Assembly: GCA_947381415.1 (NCBI GenBank)
Contig: CANCVB010000015.1
Span: forward strand, 1-58,312
Origin: Burkholderiales bacterium
GTDB lineage: Bacteria > Pseudomonadota > Gammaproteobacteria > Burkholderiales > Burkholderiaceae_C
Length of the DNA: 58,312 bases
Direction: 5' to 3'
Shown: one piece after another, positions 24,021-34,272 of the stretch
How positions within the stretch are numbered: position 1 is the stretch's first letter
Layout: each line of letters starts with the position of its first letter
Notes under the pieces: generated by a model
What the model was told of the DNA's origin: nothing
The model's input: the letters and a program-made list of their open reading frames with translations, nothing else
The model's database searches: none
Made by a program: the position numbers and the translations under genes

Positions 24021-25567
24021 TGCCCCTTCACCGCGATGCCTTTGAATTCGCCGGAGGCAATGCGCTTGGACCATTCGGCAGGGCCAGTGATGTGGGCGCT
24101 GGTGCCGCCCGCGTCCACCGCCACCGTGACCGGCATGTCGACCACATCGAACTCGTAAATGGCTTCCATCCCCAGGTCGCCAAAGCCGACCACCTCGGCA
24201 TGTTTGATGGCCTTGGACACCAGGTAGGCCGCGCCGCCCACGGCCATGAGGTAAGCGCTTTTGTGTTTTTGGATGGCTTCTATGGCAGTGGGGCCGCGCT
24301 CGGCTTTGCCCACCATGGCAATCAAACCTGTTTGGGCCAGCATCATCTCGGTGAATTTGTCCATGCGGGTGGCGGTGGTCGGACCAGCTGGGCCCACCGC
24401 TTCATCACCCACAGGGTCTACCGGTCCCACGTAATAAATCACGCGGTTGGTGAAATCCACGGGCAATTGTTCACCCTTGGCCAGCATGTCTTGGATGCGT
24501 TTGTGTGCGGCGTCACGGCCTGTGAGCATCTTGCCGTTGAGCAACAGGGTTTGGCCGGGTTTCCATGCGGCCACTTGGGCCTTGGTCAAGGTATTGAGGT
24601 CCACGCGCTGGCTCTTTTGCGTGTCTGGCGTCCAGTCCACTTTGGGCCACAGGTCCAGCGAAGGTGGGTCCAGGTACACGGGGCCAGAACCGTCCATCAC
24701 AAAGTGGGCATGGCGGGTGGCAGCACAGTTGGGGATCATGGCCACAGGTTTGCTGGCTGCATGCGTGGGGTACATCTTGATCTTCACGTCTAGCACCGTG
24801 GTGAGGCCACCCAGGCCTTGTGCGCCTATGCCCAGCGCATTGACTTTCTCCATCAATTCCAAACGAAGTTCTTCCACGGGTGTGAGTTTGGCGCCGCTGG
24901 CAGATTTGGCTTGCAAGGCGTGCATGTCCAGGTCGTCCATCAGGCTTTCTTTGGCCATGAGCACGGCTTTTTCTGCGGTGCCGCCAATGCCAATGCCCAA
25001 CATGCCGGGTGGACACCAGCCCGCGCCCATGGTGGGGACGGTTTTCAACACCCAGTCCACCAGGTTGTCGCTGGGGTTGAGCATCACCATCTTGCTTTTG
25101 TTCTCGCTGCCACCGCCTTTGGCAGCCACGGTGACTTCCAAGGTGTTGCCAGGCACGAGTTCGGTGAAGATCACGGCAGGCGTGTTGTCGCCCGTGTTTT
25201 TGCGCGCGAACTGCGGGTCAGCGACCACGCTGGCGCGCAAGCGGTTGTCGGGGTGGTTGTAGGCGCGGCGCACACCTTCGTTGATGGCGTCGTCCAGTCC
25301 GCCTGGGAAGCCTTCAAAACGAACACCCATGCCCACTTTCAAAAACACATTGACGATGCCCGTGTCTTGGCAAATAGGGCGATGCCCGGTGGCGCTCATT
25401 TTGCTGTTGGTCAAAATTTGCGCGATGGCATCTTTGGCTGCAGGGCTTTGCTCACGCTCATAAGCGCGGGCCAAATGGGCGATGTAGTCGGCTGGGTGGT
25501 AGTAGCTGATGTATTGCAGGGCAGCGGCAACCGATTCAATCAAGTCGCTTTGGGTGATGGTGGTCAT
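24017..25567 (-). CDS. class I fumarate hydratase (iron-sulfur)
   Basis: A 516-residue fumarase that interconverts fumarate and malate in the TCA cycle and carries an oxygen-labile [4Fe-4S] cluster. The cluster cysteines appear in RPICQDTGIVN, GAGWCPPGMLGIGIGGT and PNCAATRHAHF. The N-terminal alpha-domain and the C-terminal beta-domain (YVGPVDPVGDEAVGPAGPTTATRMD) are fused in one chain, as in FumA/FumB. It is the middle gene of a minus-strand cluster: the UPF0114 gene ends nine bases upstream and murI starts within its stop codon. FumA versus FumB cannot be decided. Confidence 0.95.
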   Translation of the reverse strand: MTTITQSDLIESVAAALQYISYYHPADYIAHLARAYEREQSPAAKDAIAQILTNSKMSATGHRPICQDTGIVNVFLKVGMGVRFEGFPGGLDDAINEGVRRAYNHPDNRLRASVVADPQFARKNTGDNTPAVIFTELVPGNTLEVTVAAKGGGSENKSKMVMLNPSDNLVDWVLKTVPTMGAGWCPPGMLGIGIGGTAEKAVLMAKESLMDDLDMHALQAKSASGAKLTPVEELRLELMEKVNALGIGAQGLGGLTTVLDVKIKMYPTHAASKPVAMIPNCAATRHAHFVMDGSGPVYLDPPSLDLWPKVDWTPDTQKSQRVDLNTLTKAQVAAWKPGQTLLLNGKMLTGRDAAHKRIQDMLAKGEQLPVDFTNRVIYYVGPVDPVGDEAVGPAGPTTATRMDKFTEMMLAQTGLIAMVGKAERGPTAIEAIQKHKSAYLMAVGGAAYLVSKAIKHAEVVGFGDLGMEAIYEFDVVDMPVTVAVDAGGTSAHITGPAEWSKRIASGEFKGIAVKGQ

Positions 25568-25576
25568 GACACGCCT

Positions 25577-26188
25577 TCAATGTTGATCGTGATTGAGCTC
25601 AATGGAGCGGGTTTGGTTCAGCAGTTTGTCGGTATAGGCAATTGCCATGGCGCTGAGCAAAAAAGTGATGTGAATCAGGGATTGCCACATCAACACTTTC
25701 TCGTCGTAATTGGCGGCATTGATGAAGGTTTTCAGCAAGTGGATAGAGGAGATGCCAATGATGGCCATGGCCAGTTTCACTTTGAGTACCGAGGCGTTCA
25801 CATGGCTGAGCCACTCGGGTTGATCCGGGTGCTTTTCCAGGTACATGCGAGAGACAAAGGTTTCATAGCCGCCCACGATGACCATGATGAGCAGGTTGGA
25901 AATCATCACCACATCAATCAAAGCCAGCACCACCAGCATGATGATGGTTTCGTTCAAGCCGCTGGGGCCACCGGGATCGGCTTTGTAGCCTATGCCATTC
26001 ACCAGCGCTTGCAAAGCGGTTTGGCTGCCCATCGCGGCTTCGAGCAAGTGCACCAGTTCGATCCAAAAATGCACCACATACACCGCTTGGGCAGCGATGA
26101 GGCCGAGGTAGAGGGGCAATTGCAGCCAACGGCTGGCAAAAATGATGCGGGCAATGCCATTGGGAGAGCGAGAGGGGGTTGAACTCAT
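25577..26188 (-). CDS. UPF0114 (YqhA-type) membrane protein
   Basis: A 203-residue inner-membrane protein of the UPF0114/YqhA family, function not established. Three to four hydrophobic segments are visible ([60 protein letters not shown] and a C-terminal one). The segment [11 protein letters not shown] is a family mark. It is the first gene of the fumarase-murI cluster. No convincing ribosome binding site before ATG 26188. Confidence 0.88.
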   Translation of the reverse strand: MSSTPSRSPNGIARIIFASRWLQLPLYLGLIAAQAVYVVHFWIELVHLLEAAMGSQTALQALVNGIGYKADPGGPSGLNETIIMLVVLALIDVVMISNLLIMVIVGGYETFVSRMYLEKHPDQPEWLSHVNASVLKVKLAMAIIGISSIHLLKTFINAANYDEKVLMWQSLIHITFLLSAMAIAYTDKLLNQTRSIELNHDQH

Positions 26189-26248
26189 ATGCAGTGCGGT
26201 CGGTTGGCGTCTTGAAACAAGGCTGGACAGCCATTCTAGGCAATGCCC

Positions 26249-26345
26249 GCGGCCGCTGAGCAGTAAGTTTCAAGCCAGTCAGTGCCTTGTAAGAGCCTGC
26301 CGCGACAGTCGCCCCACTGCAAGCCCAGAGCCGCTCAGCGGCCGC
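26249..26345. repeat. 13-bp perfect inverted repeat in the acs leader
   Basis: GCGGCCGCTGAGC at 26249-26261 is exactly the reverse complement of GCTCAGCGGCCGC at 26333-26345, with 71 bases between. The right arm ends eight bases before the acs ribosome binding site (AGGAG, 26354-26358). It lies between divergent genes. As RNA it would close a large GC-rich stem just ahead of acs; as DNA the arms could be paired protein sites. Function unknown. Confidence 0.8.
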
Positions 26346-26365
26346 CCCACATCAGGAGACAAGCC

Positions 26366-28336
26366 ATGAGTCAGTTCGACCACATCATTCATCACCCCCC
26401 TGCATCCTTTGTCGAGCAAGCCACTGTGGCGGGGATGGACGCTTACAACGCCTTATGCCAGCAAGCCGAAGCCGATTACGCCGGCTTTTGGGCCGCCCAA
26501 GCCAGACGCTTGCTGACATGGAAGCAGCCATTTAGCCAAACCTTGAACGAAAGCCGTGCGCCGTTTTTCACTTGGTTTGAAGACGGCACCTTGAACGCCT
26601 CGTACAACTGCTTAGATCGCCATGTGGACAAGGGCCTGGGGGACAAGACCGCCATCATTTTTGAAGCGGACGGCGGGGAAGTCACCCGCGCCACCTATGC
26701 GCAATTGCTGGCGCGCACCTGCCAAATTGCCAATGCAATGACGTCCTTAGGCATCCAAAAAGGCGACCGCGTCATCATTTACATCTCTATGTCTATTGAA
26801 GGCGTGGCTGCCATGCAAGCGTGTGCGCGCATTGGTGCGACCCACTCGGTGGTATTTGGCGGTTTCTCTGCGCAATCTTTGCGTGACCGCATCGAGGACA
26901 CGGGTGCCAAAATGGTGATCACCGCCGACCAGCAGGTGCGCGGTGGCAAGCAACTGCCTTTGAAAGCCATCGTCGATGAAGCCCTGACCTTGGGCGGCTG
27001 CGACAGCATTCAGCATGTGTTGGTGGTCAAGCGAACCGGCGCCGATGTGGCCATGACAGCGGGTCGAGACCTGTGGATGTCCGATGTGGCTGACAAAGCC
27101 GCCACCACCTGTGACCCCGTGTGGGTCGAGGCCGAGCACCCGCTTTTTTTGCTCTACACCTCAGGCTCGACCGGCAAGCCCAAAGGCGTGCAGCACAGCA
27201 CAGGCGGCTACCTGATGCACGCGGCACTCACCACCGAATGGACCTTCGACCTCAAACCCCATGATGTGTTTTGGTGTACTGCGGACATTGGCTGGGTGAC
27301 AGGTCACACCTACATCAGCTACGGCCCCTTGGCCTTGGGCGGCACGCAAATTGTGTTCGAGGGCGTCCCCACCTTCCCCGATGCAGGACGTTTTTGGAAA
27401 ATGATCCAAGACCATAAAGTCAGTATTTTTTACACCGCGCCTACGGCGATCCGCTCGCTCATCAAAGCTGCCGAAGGCACAGCCGCTGTTCACCCCGACC
27501 GCTACGACCTCAGCAGCTTGCGTTTGTTGGGTTCGGTGGGGGAACCCATCAACCCCGCGGCCTGGGAGTGGTACTACCAACACGTGGGCGGCGCACGTTG
27601 CCCCATCGTAGACACCTTCTGGCAAACCGAAACCGGCGGTCACATGATCACGCCGCTGCCAGGCGCTACGCCCATGGTGCCAGGGTCTTGTACGCTGCCT
27701 TTCCCCGGCATACAAGCCGCCATCGTGGACGAAACCGGCAAAGATGTGCCCCATGGGCAAGCGGGCATTTTGGTGGTCAAAAAACCTTGGCCCTCGATGA
27801 TTCGCACGATTTGGGGTGACCCCGAGCGCTTCAAGAAAAGCTACTACCCCGAGGACTTTCAAGGCAAGTACTACTTGGCTGGCGACGGCGCGATCCGTGA
27901 CGCCAAGACCGGCTACTTCACCATCACGGGTCGCATTGACGATGTGCTGAATGTGTCAGGTCACCGCATGGGAACCATGGAGATTGAATCTGCGTTGGTG
28001 AGTTGCACCGATTTGGTGGCCGAGGCCGCTGTGGTGGGTCGTCCAGATGACACCACGGGCGAGGCGATTTGTGCCTTTGTGGTCCTAAAGCGCTCGCGCC
28101 CCACGGGGGACGAGGCCAAACAGATTGCTAAATTGTTGCGTGACCATGTGGGCAAAGAAATTGGACCCATCGCCAAGCCCAAAGACATCCGTTTTGGTGA
28201 CAATCTTCCCAAGACCCGCTCGGGCAAGATCATGCGCCGCTTGCTGCGCTCTATCGCCAAGGGTGAGGCGATCACGCAAGACACATCTACTTTGGAAAAC
28301 CCTGCCATCTTGGATCAGTTGGCAGACACCCACTGA
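26366..28336 (+). CDS. acsA: acetyl-CoA synthetase (AMP-forming)
   Basis: A 656-residue cytosolic ligase that turns acetate, ATP and CoA into acetyl-CoA. Key motifs: the P-loop [25 protein letters not shown] with the Trp that limits the acyl pocket to acetate, the hinge [21 protein letters not shown] and the acetylatable lysine in [11 protein letters not shown]. The length is standard for Acs. ATG 26366 follows an AGGAG site at seven bases; longer in-frame reading upstream goes through the inverted repeat and is not conserved. A propionyl-CoA synthetase role is less likely because of the Trp. Confidence 0.93.
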   Translation: MSQFDHIIHHPPASFVEQATVAGMDAYNALCQQAEADYAGFWAAQARRLLTWKQPFSQTLNESRAPFFTWFEDGTLNASYNCLDRHVDKGLGDKTAIIFEADGGEVTRATYAQLLARTCQIANAMTSLGIQKGDRVIIYISMSIEGVAAMQACARIGATHSVVFGGFSAQSLRDRIEDTGAKMVITADQQVRGGKQLPLKAIVDEALTLGGCDSIQHVLVVKRTGADVAMTAGRDLWMSDVADKAATTCDPVWVEAEHPLFLLYTSGSTGKPKGVQHSTGGYLMHAALTTEWTFDLKPHDVFWCTADIGWVTGHTYISYGPLALGGTQIVFEGVPTFPDAGRFWKMIQDHKVSIFYTAPTAIRSLIKAAEGTAAVHPDRYDLSSLRLLGSVGEPINPAAWEWYYQHVGGARCPIVDTFWQTETGGHMITPLPGATPMVPGSCTLPFPGIQAAIVDETGKDVPHGQAGILVVKKPWPSMIRTIWGDPERFKKSYYPEDFQGKYYLAGDGAIRDAKTGYFTITGRIDDVLNVSGHRMGTMEIESALVSCTDLVAEAAVVGRPDDTTGEAICAFVVLKRSRPTGDEAKQIAKLLRDHVGKEIGPIAKPKDIRFGDNLPKTRSGKIMRRLLRSIAKGEAITQDTSTLENPAILDQLADTH

Positions 28337-28361
28337 GCATTTCGCTACAGCGAGCTCAACT

Positions 28362-28667
28362 TCACTTCAAGCTCAGAATCCAAGCCACGAGTTTATTGGC
28401 TTCGGCTTCTTTGACTTGGGGATTTGCAGGCATGGGTATGGCACCCCAAACGCCACCACCGCCGGCAATGACTTTGGCGGCCAAGGTGGCCGCTGCATTT
28501 TTGTCACCTGCATATTTGGCGGCCACTTCTTTGAATGCAGGCCCAACCACTTTGTTGTCTACCGAGTGGCAGGCCAAGCAGTTTTTGGCTTGCGCCAGTT
28601 CTTTGCTTGCCATGGCGGGGGCCGTGAAGCACAAGCCCAGCAAGGTGGTGGCGATGAAACGATTCAT
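28362..28667 (-). CDS. small class I cytochrome c (c551/c552 type)
   Basis: A 101-residue periplasmic electron carrier. The signal peptide ends after APAMA (residue 20). The haem motif CLACH is at 30-34, and Met79 in IPMPANPQV is the likely sixth ligand, as in cytochromes c551/c552/c8. An AAAGGGG site sits six bases before the ATG. It begins 12 bases after ilvD on the same strand, so may be cotranscribed with it, without an obvious shared role. Possible redox partners in view are the NosR-like protein and the molybdenum hydroxylase; neither is demonstrated. Confidence 0.9.
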   Translation of the reverse strand: MNRFIATTLLGLCFTAPAMASKELAQAKNCLACHSVDNKVVGPAFKEVAAKYAGDKNAAATLAAKVIAGGGGVWGAIPMPANPQVKEAEANKLVAWILSLK

Positions 28668-28679
28668 GTTGTACCCCTT

Positions 28680-30374
28680 TCAGAACAAGTCGAGCACAGC
28701 CCCTTTGCTGGCGCTGGAAGCGTTATGGGCAAATTTGGCCTGCACGCCACGGGTGTAGCGCGGCGCGGGGGCTTTCCAGGCAGCCCTGCGTTGGGCAATG
28801 ATTTCGTCGGGGACGTTCAATTGCAACAGCAACTGGTGGGCGTCGATGGTGATGCTGTCACCTTCGTGGATCAGGGCAATGTTGCCGCCCACCGCGGCTT
28901 CGGGTGCCACATGACCCACCACCATGCCCCAGGTGGCACCAGAGAAACGGCCGTCGGTGATCAAGCCCACACTTTGTCCCAGTCCCGCACCAATCAGCGC
29001 GCTGGTGGGTGCCAGCATTTCGGGCATGCCAGGTCCGCCCTTGGGACCCAGGTAACGCAAGACCATGACGTCTCCGGGTTTGATGTTGCCGTCCAAAATC
29101 GATTTCAGCGCGGATTGCTCATCGTCAAACACGCGGGCAGGGCCAGTAATGACAGGGTTTTTCAAGCCAGTGATTTTGGCCACACAGCCCTCGGGTGATA
29201 AATTGCCTTTGAGAATGGCCAGATGGCCTTGGGCATACATGGGGTTGTTCATCGGGCGAATCACTTGCTGGTCTGCGCGTGGCTCATCGGGCACATCGGC
29301 GAGGTTTTCAGCCACCGTTTTTCCGGTGATGGTCATGCAGTCGCCATGGATCAAACCGGCATTGAGCAGCATCTTCATCACTTGTGGAATGCCGCCTGCA
29401 CGATGCAGGTCCACCGCCAAAAATTGACCACTGGGCTTGAGGTCACAAATGACGGGCACCTTTTGGCGCATGCGTTCAAAGTCGTCGATGGTCCACTCCA
29501 CGCCAGCTGCATGGGCAATCGCCAAGAAATGCAACACCGCATTGGTGGAGCCGCCCGTTGCCATGATGACAGTCACGGCGTTTTCAATGGCTTTTTTGGT
29601 GACGATGTCGCGTGGTTTGAGGTCTTTTTTGATCGCCTCAATCAACACCTTGGCGGCAGCCTTGGCTGAATTTTGGGTTTCATCGTGGGGATTGGCCATG
29701 GTCGACGAGTAGGGTAATGACATGCCCAGCGCCTCGAATGCCGAGGACATGGTGTTGGCGGTGTACATACCACCGCAAGAACCGGTGCCAGGTACCGCGC
29801 GCTTTTCAATTTCCAACAAATCGCTGTCACTCAGGTTGCCAGCAGCGTTTTGGCCAACCGCCTCGAACACACTGACGATGTTCAGGTCTTTGCCCTGAAA
29901 ACTGCCTGGCAGGATGGTGCCGCCGTACACATAAATGGCGGGCACATTGGCACGCAACATACCCATCATGCCGCCAGGCATGTTTTTGTCGCAACCACCG
30001 ACCACCAGCACGCCATCCATCCACTGGCCGCCCACGCAGGTTTCGATGCAGTCTGAAATGACTTCGCGGCTGACCAGTGAGTATTTCATGCCCTCGGTGC
30101 CCATGCTCATGCCGTCCGAGATGGTGGGTGTGCCAAAAATCTGCGCATTGCCGCCAGCTTCTTCAATCCCGGCAACGGCTGCGTCAGCCAGTTTTTGCAG
30201 GCCACTGTTGCAGGGTGTGATGGTGGAGTGTCCGTTGGCCACGCCCACCATGGGTTTGACAAAGTCGCCTTGCTCATAGCCCATGGCGTAGTACATGGAG
30301 CGGTTGGGCGCGCGCGATTTGCCCTCGGTGATGTTGGCAGATCGGCGGTTGATTTTGAGGGATGAAGTGGCCAT
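28680..30374 (-). CDS. ilvD: dihydroxy-acid dehydratase
   Basis: A 564-residue cytosolic iron-sulfur enzyme of valine, isoleucine and pantothenate synthesis, converting dihydroxy acids to 2-keto acids. Cluster cysteines appear in [22 protein letters not shown] and [14 protein letters not shown]; the [20 protein letters not shown] and [23 protein letters not shown] segments are conserved. ATG 30374 gives the normal family start; the longer frame upstream is not conserved. It lies between the usher gene and the cytochrome c gene on the same strand; the 71-base gap to usher has no visible terminator. Confidence 0.96.
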   Translation of the reverse strand: MATSSLKINRRSANITEGKSRAPNRSMYYAMGYEQGDFVKPMVGVANGHSTITPCNSGLQKLADAAVAGIEEAGGNAQIFGTPTISDGMSMGTEGMKYSLVSREVISDCIETCVGGQWMDGVLVVGGCDKNMPGGMMGMLRANVPAIYVYGGTILPGSFQGKDLNIVSVFEAVGQNAAGNLSDSDLLEIEKRAVPGTGSCGGMYTANTMSSAFEALGMSLPYSSTMANPHDETQNSAKAAAKVLIEAIKKDLKPRDIVTKKAIENAVTVIMATGGSTNAVLHFLAIAHAAGVEWTIDDFERMRQKVPVICDLKPSGQFLAVDLHRAGGIPQVMKMLLNAGLIHGDCMTITGKTVAENLADVPDEPRADQQVIRPMNNPMYAQGHLAILKGNLSPEGCVAKITGLKNPVITGPARVFDDEQSALKSILDGNIKPGDVMVLRYLGPKGGPGMPEMLAPTSALIGAGLGQSVGLITDGRFSGATWGMVVGHVAPEAAVGGNIALIHEGDSITIDAHQLLLQLNVPDEIIAQRRAAWKAPAPRYTRGVQAKFAHNASSASKGAVLDLF

Positions 30375-30445
30375 AGGGGGTCTCGTATGTGAACGCGAAA
30401 GGGCACAGTTTAGCGTCTGCACCAAACCAAGACCTCACGGGCTGA

Positions 30446-33364
30446 TCAAGGCTTGCCCTCGGTGCTTGCCAAGGCTTGGCCGTTGTTGGTGCAAGACAGT
30501 TGCAGTCGAATCAAACTGCTGCCGGTGCTGTTGTCATTGGCGGCGGTTTTCTTTTCCAAGGCATATTTGGCCAAACAGGAATCCTCGGGTTTGTCACCCC
30601 AAACCAGTTTGAGTTGACCCACGTCCTTTTGCAGTCGCAGCAAGCCACGGTTGCCTTGCCCTATCAAGCCCAGTTCATTCCCTTCATCGTCTACCACCGA
30701 GGTGCCGATAGGCAATTTGCGTCCATTGGGCAGGCTAAAGGTGGCCACCACAGCGCGCCCCGAGGTGGCGTTGAACTTGAGTCGGACAATGGAGCCTTCA
30801 ACGGGCGCAATTTTTTGTACCGCATTCTCTAAATCGACATCCAAAGAAGCGCTTTCCAGGCTGATTTGTACATCGTTCAAATAGTAAGGCGATAAATAGG
30901 GCACCACCGCAAACCCTTGGGCATTGACTTGCGATTGGCTGCCAGCCACCGAGGCACCTTGACCATTGGCCACTTCCACAATGGCAAAGGTTTCCCCCAG
31001 TGTGGGCGAGAGGATCACGCCGCCGCTGTGACCCACCACCCCGCCGCCCAGGGACAGGCCTGTTTGTTGAATACCTGAGCCAGTGGTGAAGCTGCCACTG
31101 GCGTAGCCCCAAGGGTGTTGCAGCGACACGTTGGCGCTGTCACTGCTGGTGGAACCCGCCTGCGAATGGGTCAATCCATAACCCACCACATTGTCTTTGC
31201 TGCTGCCTGAGTAAGAGAGGTTTTGCGAAGGTGTGCTGTTGCCAAATTGGCTGCTGCTGGCTTGCAGTCGGCCATTGTTGTTGCCAAAACTCAAGGGAAC
31301 AGAGGCAGAAATGCTGAAACTGTTGCTACTGGCTTGGCCATTTCCGCTCGGAATATGGTCCCAATTGGCATACAAAAACACTTGGTAAATATTCACGTTG
31401 TAGCCCAAGCGGTACTGCTTGGACACCTCGGCTTGGTTCCAGTTGGTTTGCCGAACTGAGTTCACATTGAGGCTGCCCCATTCACCCATGTTCAAACCCA
31501 CGCCCAGGTAATTGCTGTACTTGAAACTGTCGGAGACCACCGTACTTACGCTGTTGCCCAACGCCGCAGTGGGCGTGACGTAGAAAAGCGATTGCTGGTT
31601 CAGACCCGCACTGAAATTGAGCGATTTCCAAGAGGGTGCTTGGTAATTCAGGCTTTGCGCATGTCCTCGGCTGGGCGTGCCACCAGAGAGGTGAGAAAAC
31701 AAGCTGTTGAAGCTCAAATTGCCCAGTTCATTGCCATAGTTCAGTTGCAAGCCCAGATTGGAATAGTCCGGGCCAAGCAATACTTCTGCAGTGGGCGAGA
31801 TGTAGTCGTTTAAACCATAACGCAGGTAAGACTGAAACACGGCTTTGTTTTGCTCGCCCGTGTAATTGCGAAACAGCCCGCTTGAAATACTGTAGCGGTA
31901 GGCACCAGGGTTGAGCTTGCCCGAACTGAAGCTAAAGGGCACGATGAATGTTTGTACGCTGCCGTCAGCCTCGTCGACCTGCACAGTCAAATTGCCAACT
32001 GTCGACAACGGGTTGAAATCGGAAAATTCGAAAGGACCAGGAGGCACGTTTTGCTCAAAGAAAACCGTGTTGTTTTGCAAAATACGTACCCGCGCGTTGG
32101 TGCGCGCAATGCCTCGCACCACCGGCTTGTAGCTGCGCTCCTCATCGGGGTATAAACCGTCCTCTGATGAAAGGCGAACACCGCGCAGAGGTGTTGACCC
32201 AATCACGGGGCTGAACGTGCTGGTGTCTCCAATGGCCAAATTGGCTTTCCAATCCAGCAAGGGTCGCTTGACCACGGTTTCACTGACAACGAGTTGGCTG
32301 GCGGTTTGAGAGGATTGGGTATACACACTGCTTTGCCTGAATTGCCAACCGCCAAGATTGACGCCGGCTTTTAAATTGACATAGGTCGAGTTCAAGCTGC
32401 CATTGTTGAAACTGTTCAAGTTGTAGTTCACAAACCCGGCGTTCTCGCCTCGCGTGAGTAATTCTTTGGGGACCGATTGACGGTTTTGATTGGTGACAAA
32501 GGCTTGCGCGATGCTGATGTCGAGTCTGAGTTCACCGGGGTCAAATTCAGAACGTGCATCACTCACCCATTCGTCAATGGGCAAACAATCGCTGCTTGTG
32601 GGCTTACTTTGCTTGACTTTAAGCGCCTCGGCAGTGGCCATCAATTCCCGACCTTTGTTGCTCATCGCGCTGGTTTTGACGCCCAATTGATTGAACAAAG
32701 ACGGCGGAATGCAAGCCTTGGCATCACCTTTGGGTTGCAAGGGGTCAGGGATAAACAACATAGGGGTTTTTGCAATCAACAGACCGTTTCGGTACACACT
32801 GGTATCAAAGGAGCCAGGGCGCGCGCGTCCGAGTTGCTTGATGGCCAAGGAATCCAGCGATCGAAATGCTTTGCCACGCAAAAAATCAGCATCAAACTCT
32901 AAGTCTTCATCGATGTCGGATCGCTTCAACACCTTGTTGACGGTACTGGCCACTGATGCGTTGTCGCTAAACCCGCCAGAGATACGGGCAAACAGAATGC
33001 GTTTTTCGTTCGCACGCAAAGGCAATTCAGTTTGATCTGCGGTTTTGTCTGGCGATTCCAAAACGATTTGAACGGCTTGCTTGCTGTTCAATGGCTTGAT
33101 GGATTGGAGTTTGAAAGATCCAGCAGACAAGCTTTGTTCCGCAAAGACCATGCCTTCTTGCATCAATTTCAGTGTTTGCGGGTTGGTGGCCACACCTTCG
33201 ACATTCAATACCCAATCGCAGTTTTTGCCACAAGCCACGGCACTGACCTCTACCCAGGTGGACAAATTCACGTTGGACTGCTTCTCCACGGCATGCGCGA
33301 TCAAAGAGAAACCTATACCCAACAACAGTACCAGCATGTACGCTGGTACCAACCATGCACGCAT
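30446..33364 (-). CDS. fimbrial outer-membrane usher with extra N-terminal region
   Basis: A 972-residue usher of the PapC/FimD family, the outer-membrane channel that assembles pili from chaperone-bound subunits. After a signal peptide (residues 1-25) come about 125 residues not found in ordinary ushers, including CGKNC at 45-49. The standard N-terminal domain starts only near residue 154 (DLEFDADFL), then the barrel (FVNYNLNSFNNGSLNSTYVN...), the plug region (RILQNNTVFFEQNVPPGPFE) and C-terminal domains ending in WGDKPEDSCLAKYAL. ATG 33364 has AAGGA nearby and starts the signal peptide; a TTG at 33430 overlapping the chaperone stop is an alternative. It is the last fimbrial gene of the locus. 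Confidence 0.92.
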   Translation of the reverse strand: MRAWLVPAYMLVLLLGIGFSLIAHAVEKQSNVNLSTWVEVSAVACGKNCDWVLNVEGVATNPQTLKLMQEGMVFAEQSLSAGSFKLQSIKPLNSKQAVQIVLESPDKTADQTELPLRANEKRILFARISGGFSDNASVASTVNKVLKRSDIDEDLEFDADFLRGKAFRSLDSLAIKQLGRARPGSFDTSVYRNGLLIAKTPMLFIPDPLQPKGDAKACIPPSLFNQLGVKTSAMSNKGRELMATAEALKVKQSKPTSSDCLPIDEWVSDARSEFDPGELRLDISIAQAFVTNQNRQSVPKELLTRGENAGFVNYNLNSFNNGSLNSTYVNLKAGVNLGGWQFRQSSVYTQSSQTASQLVVSETVVKRPLLDWKANLAIGDTSTFSPVIGSTPLRGVRLSSEDGLYPDEERSYKPVVRGIARTNARVRILQNNTVFFEQNVPPGPFEFSDFNPLSTVGNLTVQVDEADGSVQTFIVPFSFSSGKLNPGAYRYSISSGLFRNYTGEQNKAVFQSYLRYGLNDYISPTAEVLLGPDYSNLGLQLNYGNELGNLSFNSLFSHLSGGTPSRGHAQSLNYQAPSWKSLNFSAGLNQQSLFYVTPTAALGNSVSTVVSDSFKYSNYLGVGLNMGEWGSLNVNSVRQTNWNQAEVSKQYRLGYNVNIYQVFLYANWDHIPSGNGQASSNSFSISASVPLSFGNNNGRLQASSSQFGNSTPSQNLSYSGSSKDNVVGYGLTHSQAGSTSSDSANVSLQHPWGYASGSFTTGSGIQQTGLSLGGGVVGHSGGVILSPTLGETFAIVEVANGQGASVAGSQSQVNAQGFAVVPYLSPYYLNDVQISLESASLDVDLENAVQKIAPVEGSIVRLKFNATSGRAVVATFSLPNGRKLPIGTSVVDDEGNELGLIGQGNRGLLRLQKDVGQLKLVWGDKPEDSCLAKYALEKKTAANDNSTGSSLIRLQLSCTNNGQALASTEGKP

Positions 33365-33426
33365 GGTCCTTGAGTGGGGAAGAGCAGAGGTTTTCAATGG
33401 GAAAAAGAAAATGCCAAGGGCAAGCG

Positions 33427-34215
33427 TCAAGGCGCAAAGGTGACAGCAAATTCTTTGGTCACTGCACCGCCGTAGTCATTGATGAATTCAACCTTGACCT
33501 TGTTGAGGGTGGTGGGGGTCTTGCGGTCTGGTGGAATCAAAAAAGTGGCTGTGCCCATGGGGGGCACCATGCCACCGTCTATAAAAGGTTCAAACTGTGA
33601 ACCAGTTCCCAGGGAAAAACTGAAAAAAGACATGTGAAAAGGGCTTGGATTTTGTCCTTCCAAGAACAATTGGTCTTCTTTTTTGACGATCTTCCAATTC
33701 ACCTTGTCCATGGACTGAATCGGATCGCCTTTGAGGGCCTTGGGTCGAAAAAAGACCTTGATCCGTGTACGTATCGCAAAGCTCAGGCGATTTTCTTCCT
33801 TGGATTTAGGGGGGACCTCTAGCATGTTGAACCAAAACACGCTTTCCCGGTCGGCAGGCAAGGGGTCGCCAGAATAGATCAAGCGCACAACTTGACTGGC
33901 CTCGGCTTTCAGACGCGCAACGGGTGGCGTCAGATTGAAGGGCGTGATCACGTCTTCGGGTGCGGCGACTGAATTGCCGTCATCCAGCCACAGTTGCACA
34001 AAAGCGGGCTTGTCCTTGGACGCATTGGTGATGCGGAAGGAGACATCACGTTGCGCCTCAGGATAAATGACGCGCGTGCTCTCAATCACCATTTCGGCAT
34101 GCGCATTGGACAGGCCTAGGTTCGCAAATAAAACGATACCTGCGCAAACAATGGCGTTAAGGATGGAAGATTTGAAGCGACTGTCGCGGGACGCGGTGAA
34201 TAAAAAATAAATCAT
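33427..34215 (-). CDS. periplasmic fimbrial chaperone (PapD/FimC type)
   Basis: A 262-residue chaperone that folds pilins by donating a beta strand and hands them to the usher. The signal peptide ends near residue 40 (LSNAHA). The two basic anchor residues are present: Arg in IESTRVIYPEAQRDVSF and Lys in RTRIKVFFRPKAL; the hydrophobic G1 strand ENRLSFAIRTRIKVF and the SVFWFNMLEVPP motif are classical. The spacing fits the short F1-G1 loop (FGS) class. A GAGAAG site precedes ATG 34215. It starts 57 bases after the short pilin-like gene and is followed by usher. Confidence 0.93.
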   Translation of the reverse strand: MIYFLFTASRDSRFKSSILNAIVCAGIVLFANLGLSNAHAEMVIESTRVIYPEAQRDVSFRITNASKDKPAFVQLWLDDGNSVAAPEDVITPFNLTPPVARLKAEASQVVRLIYSGDPLPADRESVFWFNMLEVPPKSKEENRLSFAIRTRIKVFFRPKALKGDPIQSMDKVNWKIVKKEDQLFLEGQNPSPFHMSFFSFSLGTGSQFEPFIDGGMVPPMGTATFLIPPDRKTPTTLNKVKVEFINDYGGAVTKEFAVTFAP

Positions 34216-34272
34216 GTTCTTCTCGGTTCATAAAAAAATCAAAAGAACCGCGAAGAACAAAAGATTTCAGGC

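Noticed and set aside
24818-26182. A 454-residue plus-strand frame opposite fumarase and the UPF0114 gene
   Set aside because: His- and Gly-rich composition typical of antisense of conserved genes; no family motif.
26282-26365. Extension of acetyl-CoA synthetase into the leader
   Set aside because: It runs through the inverted repeat and lacks family similarity; the ATG at 26366 has an AGGAG site.
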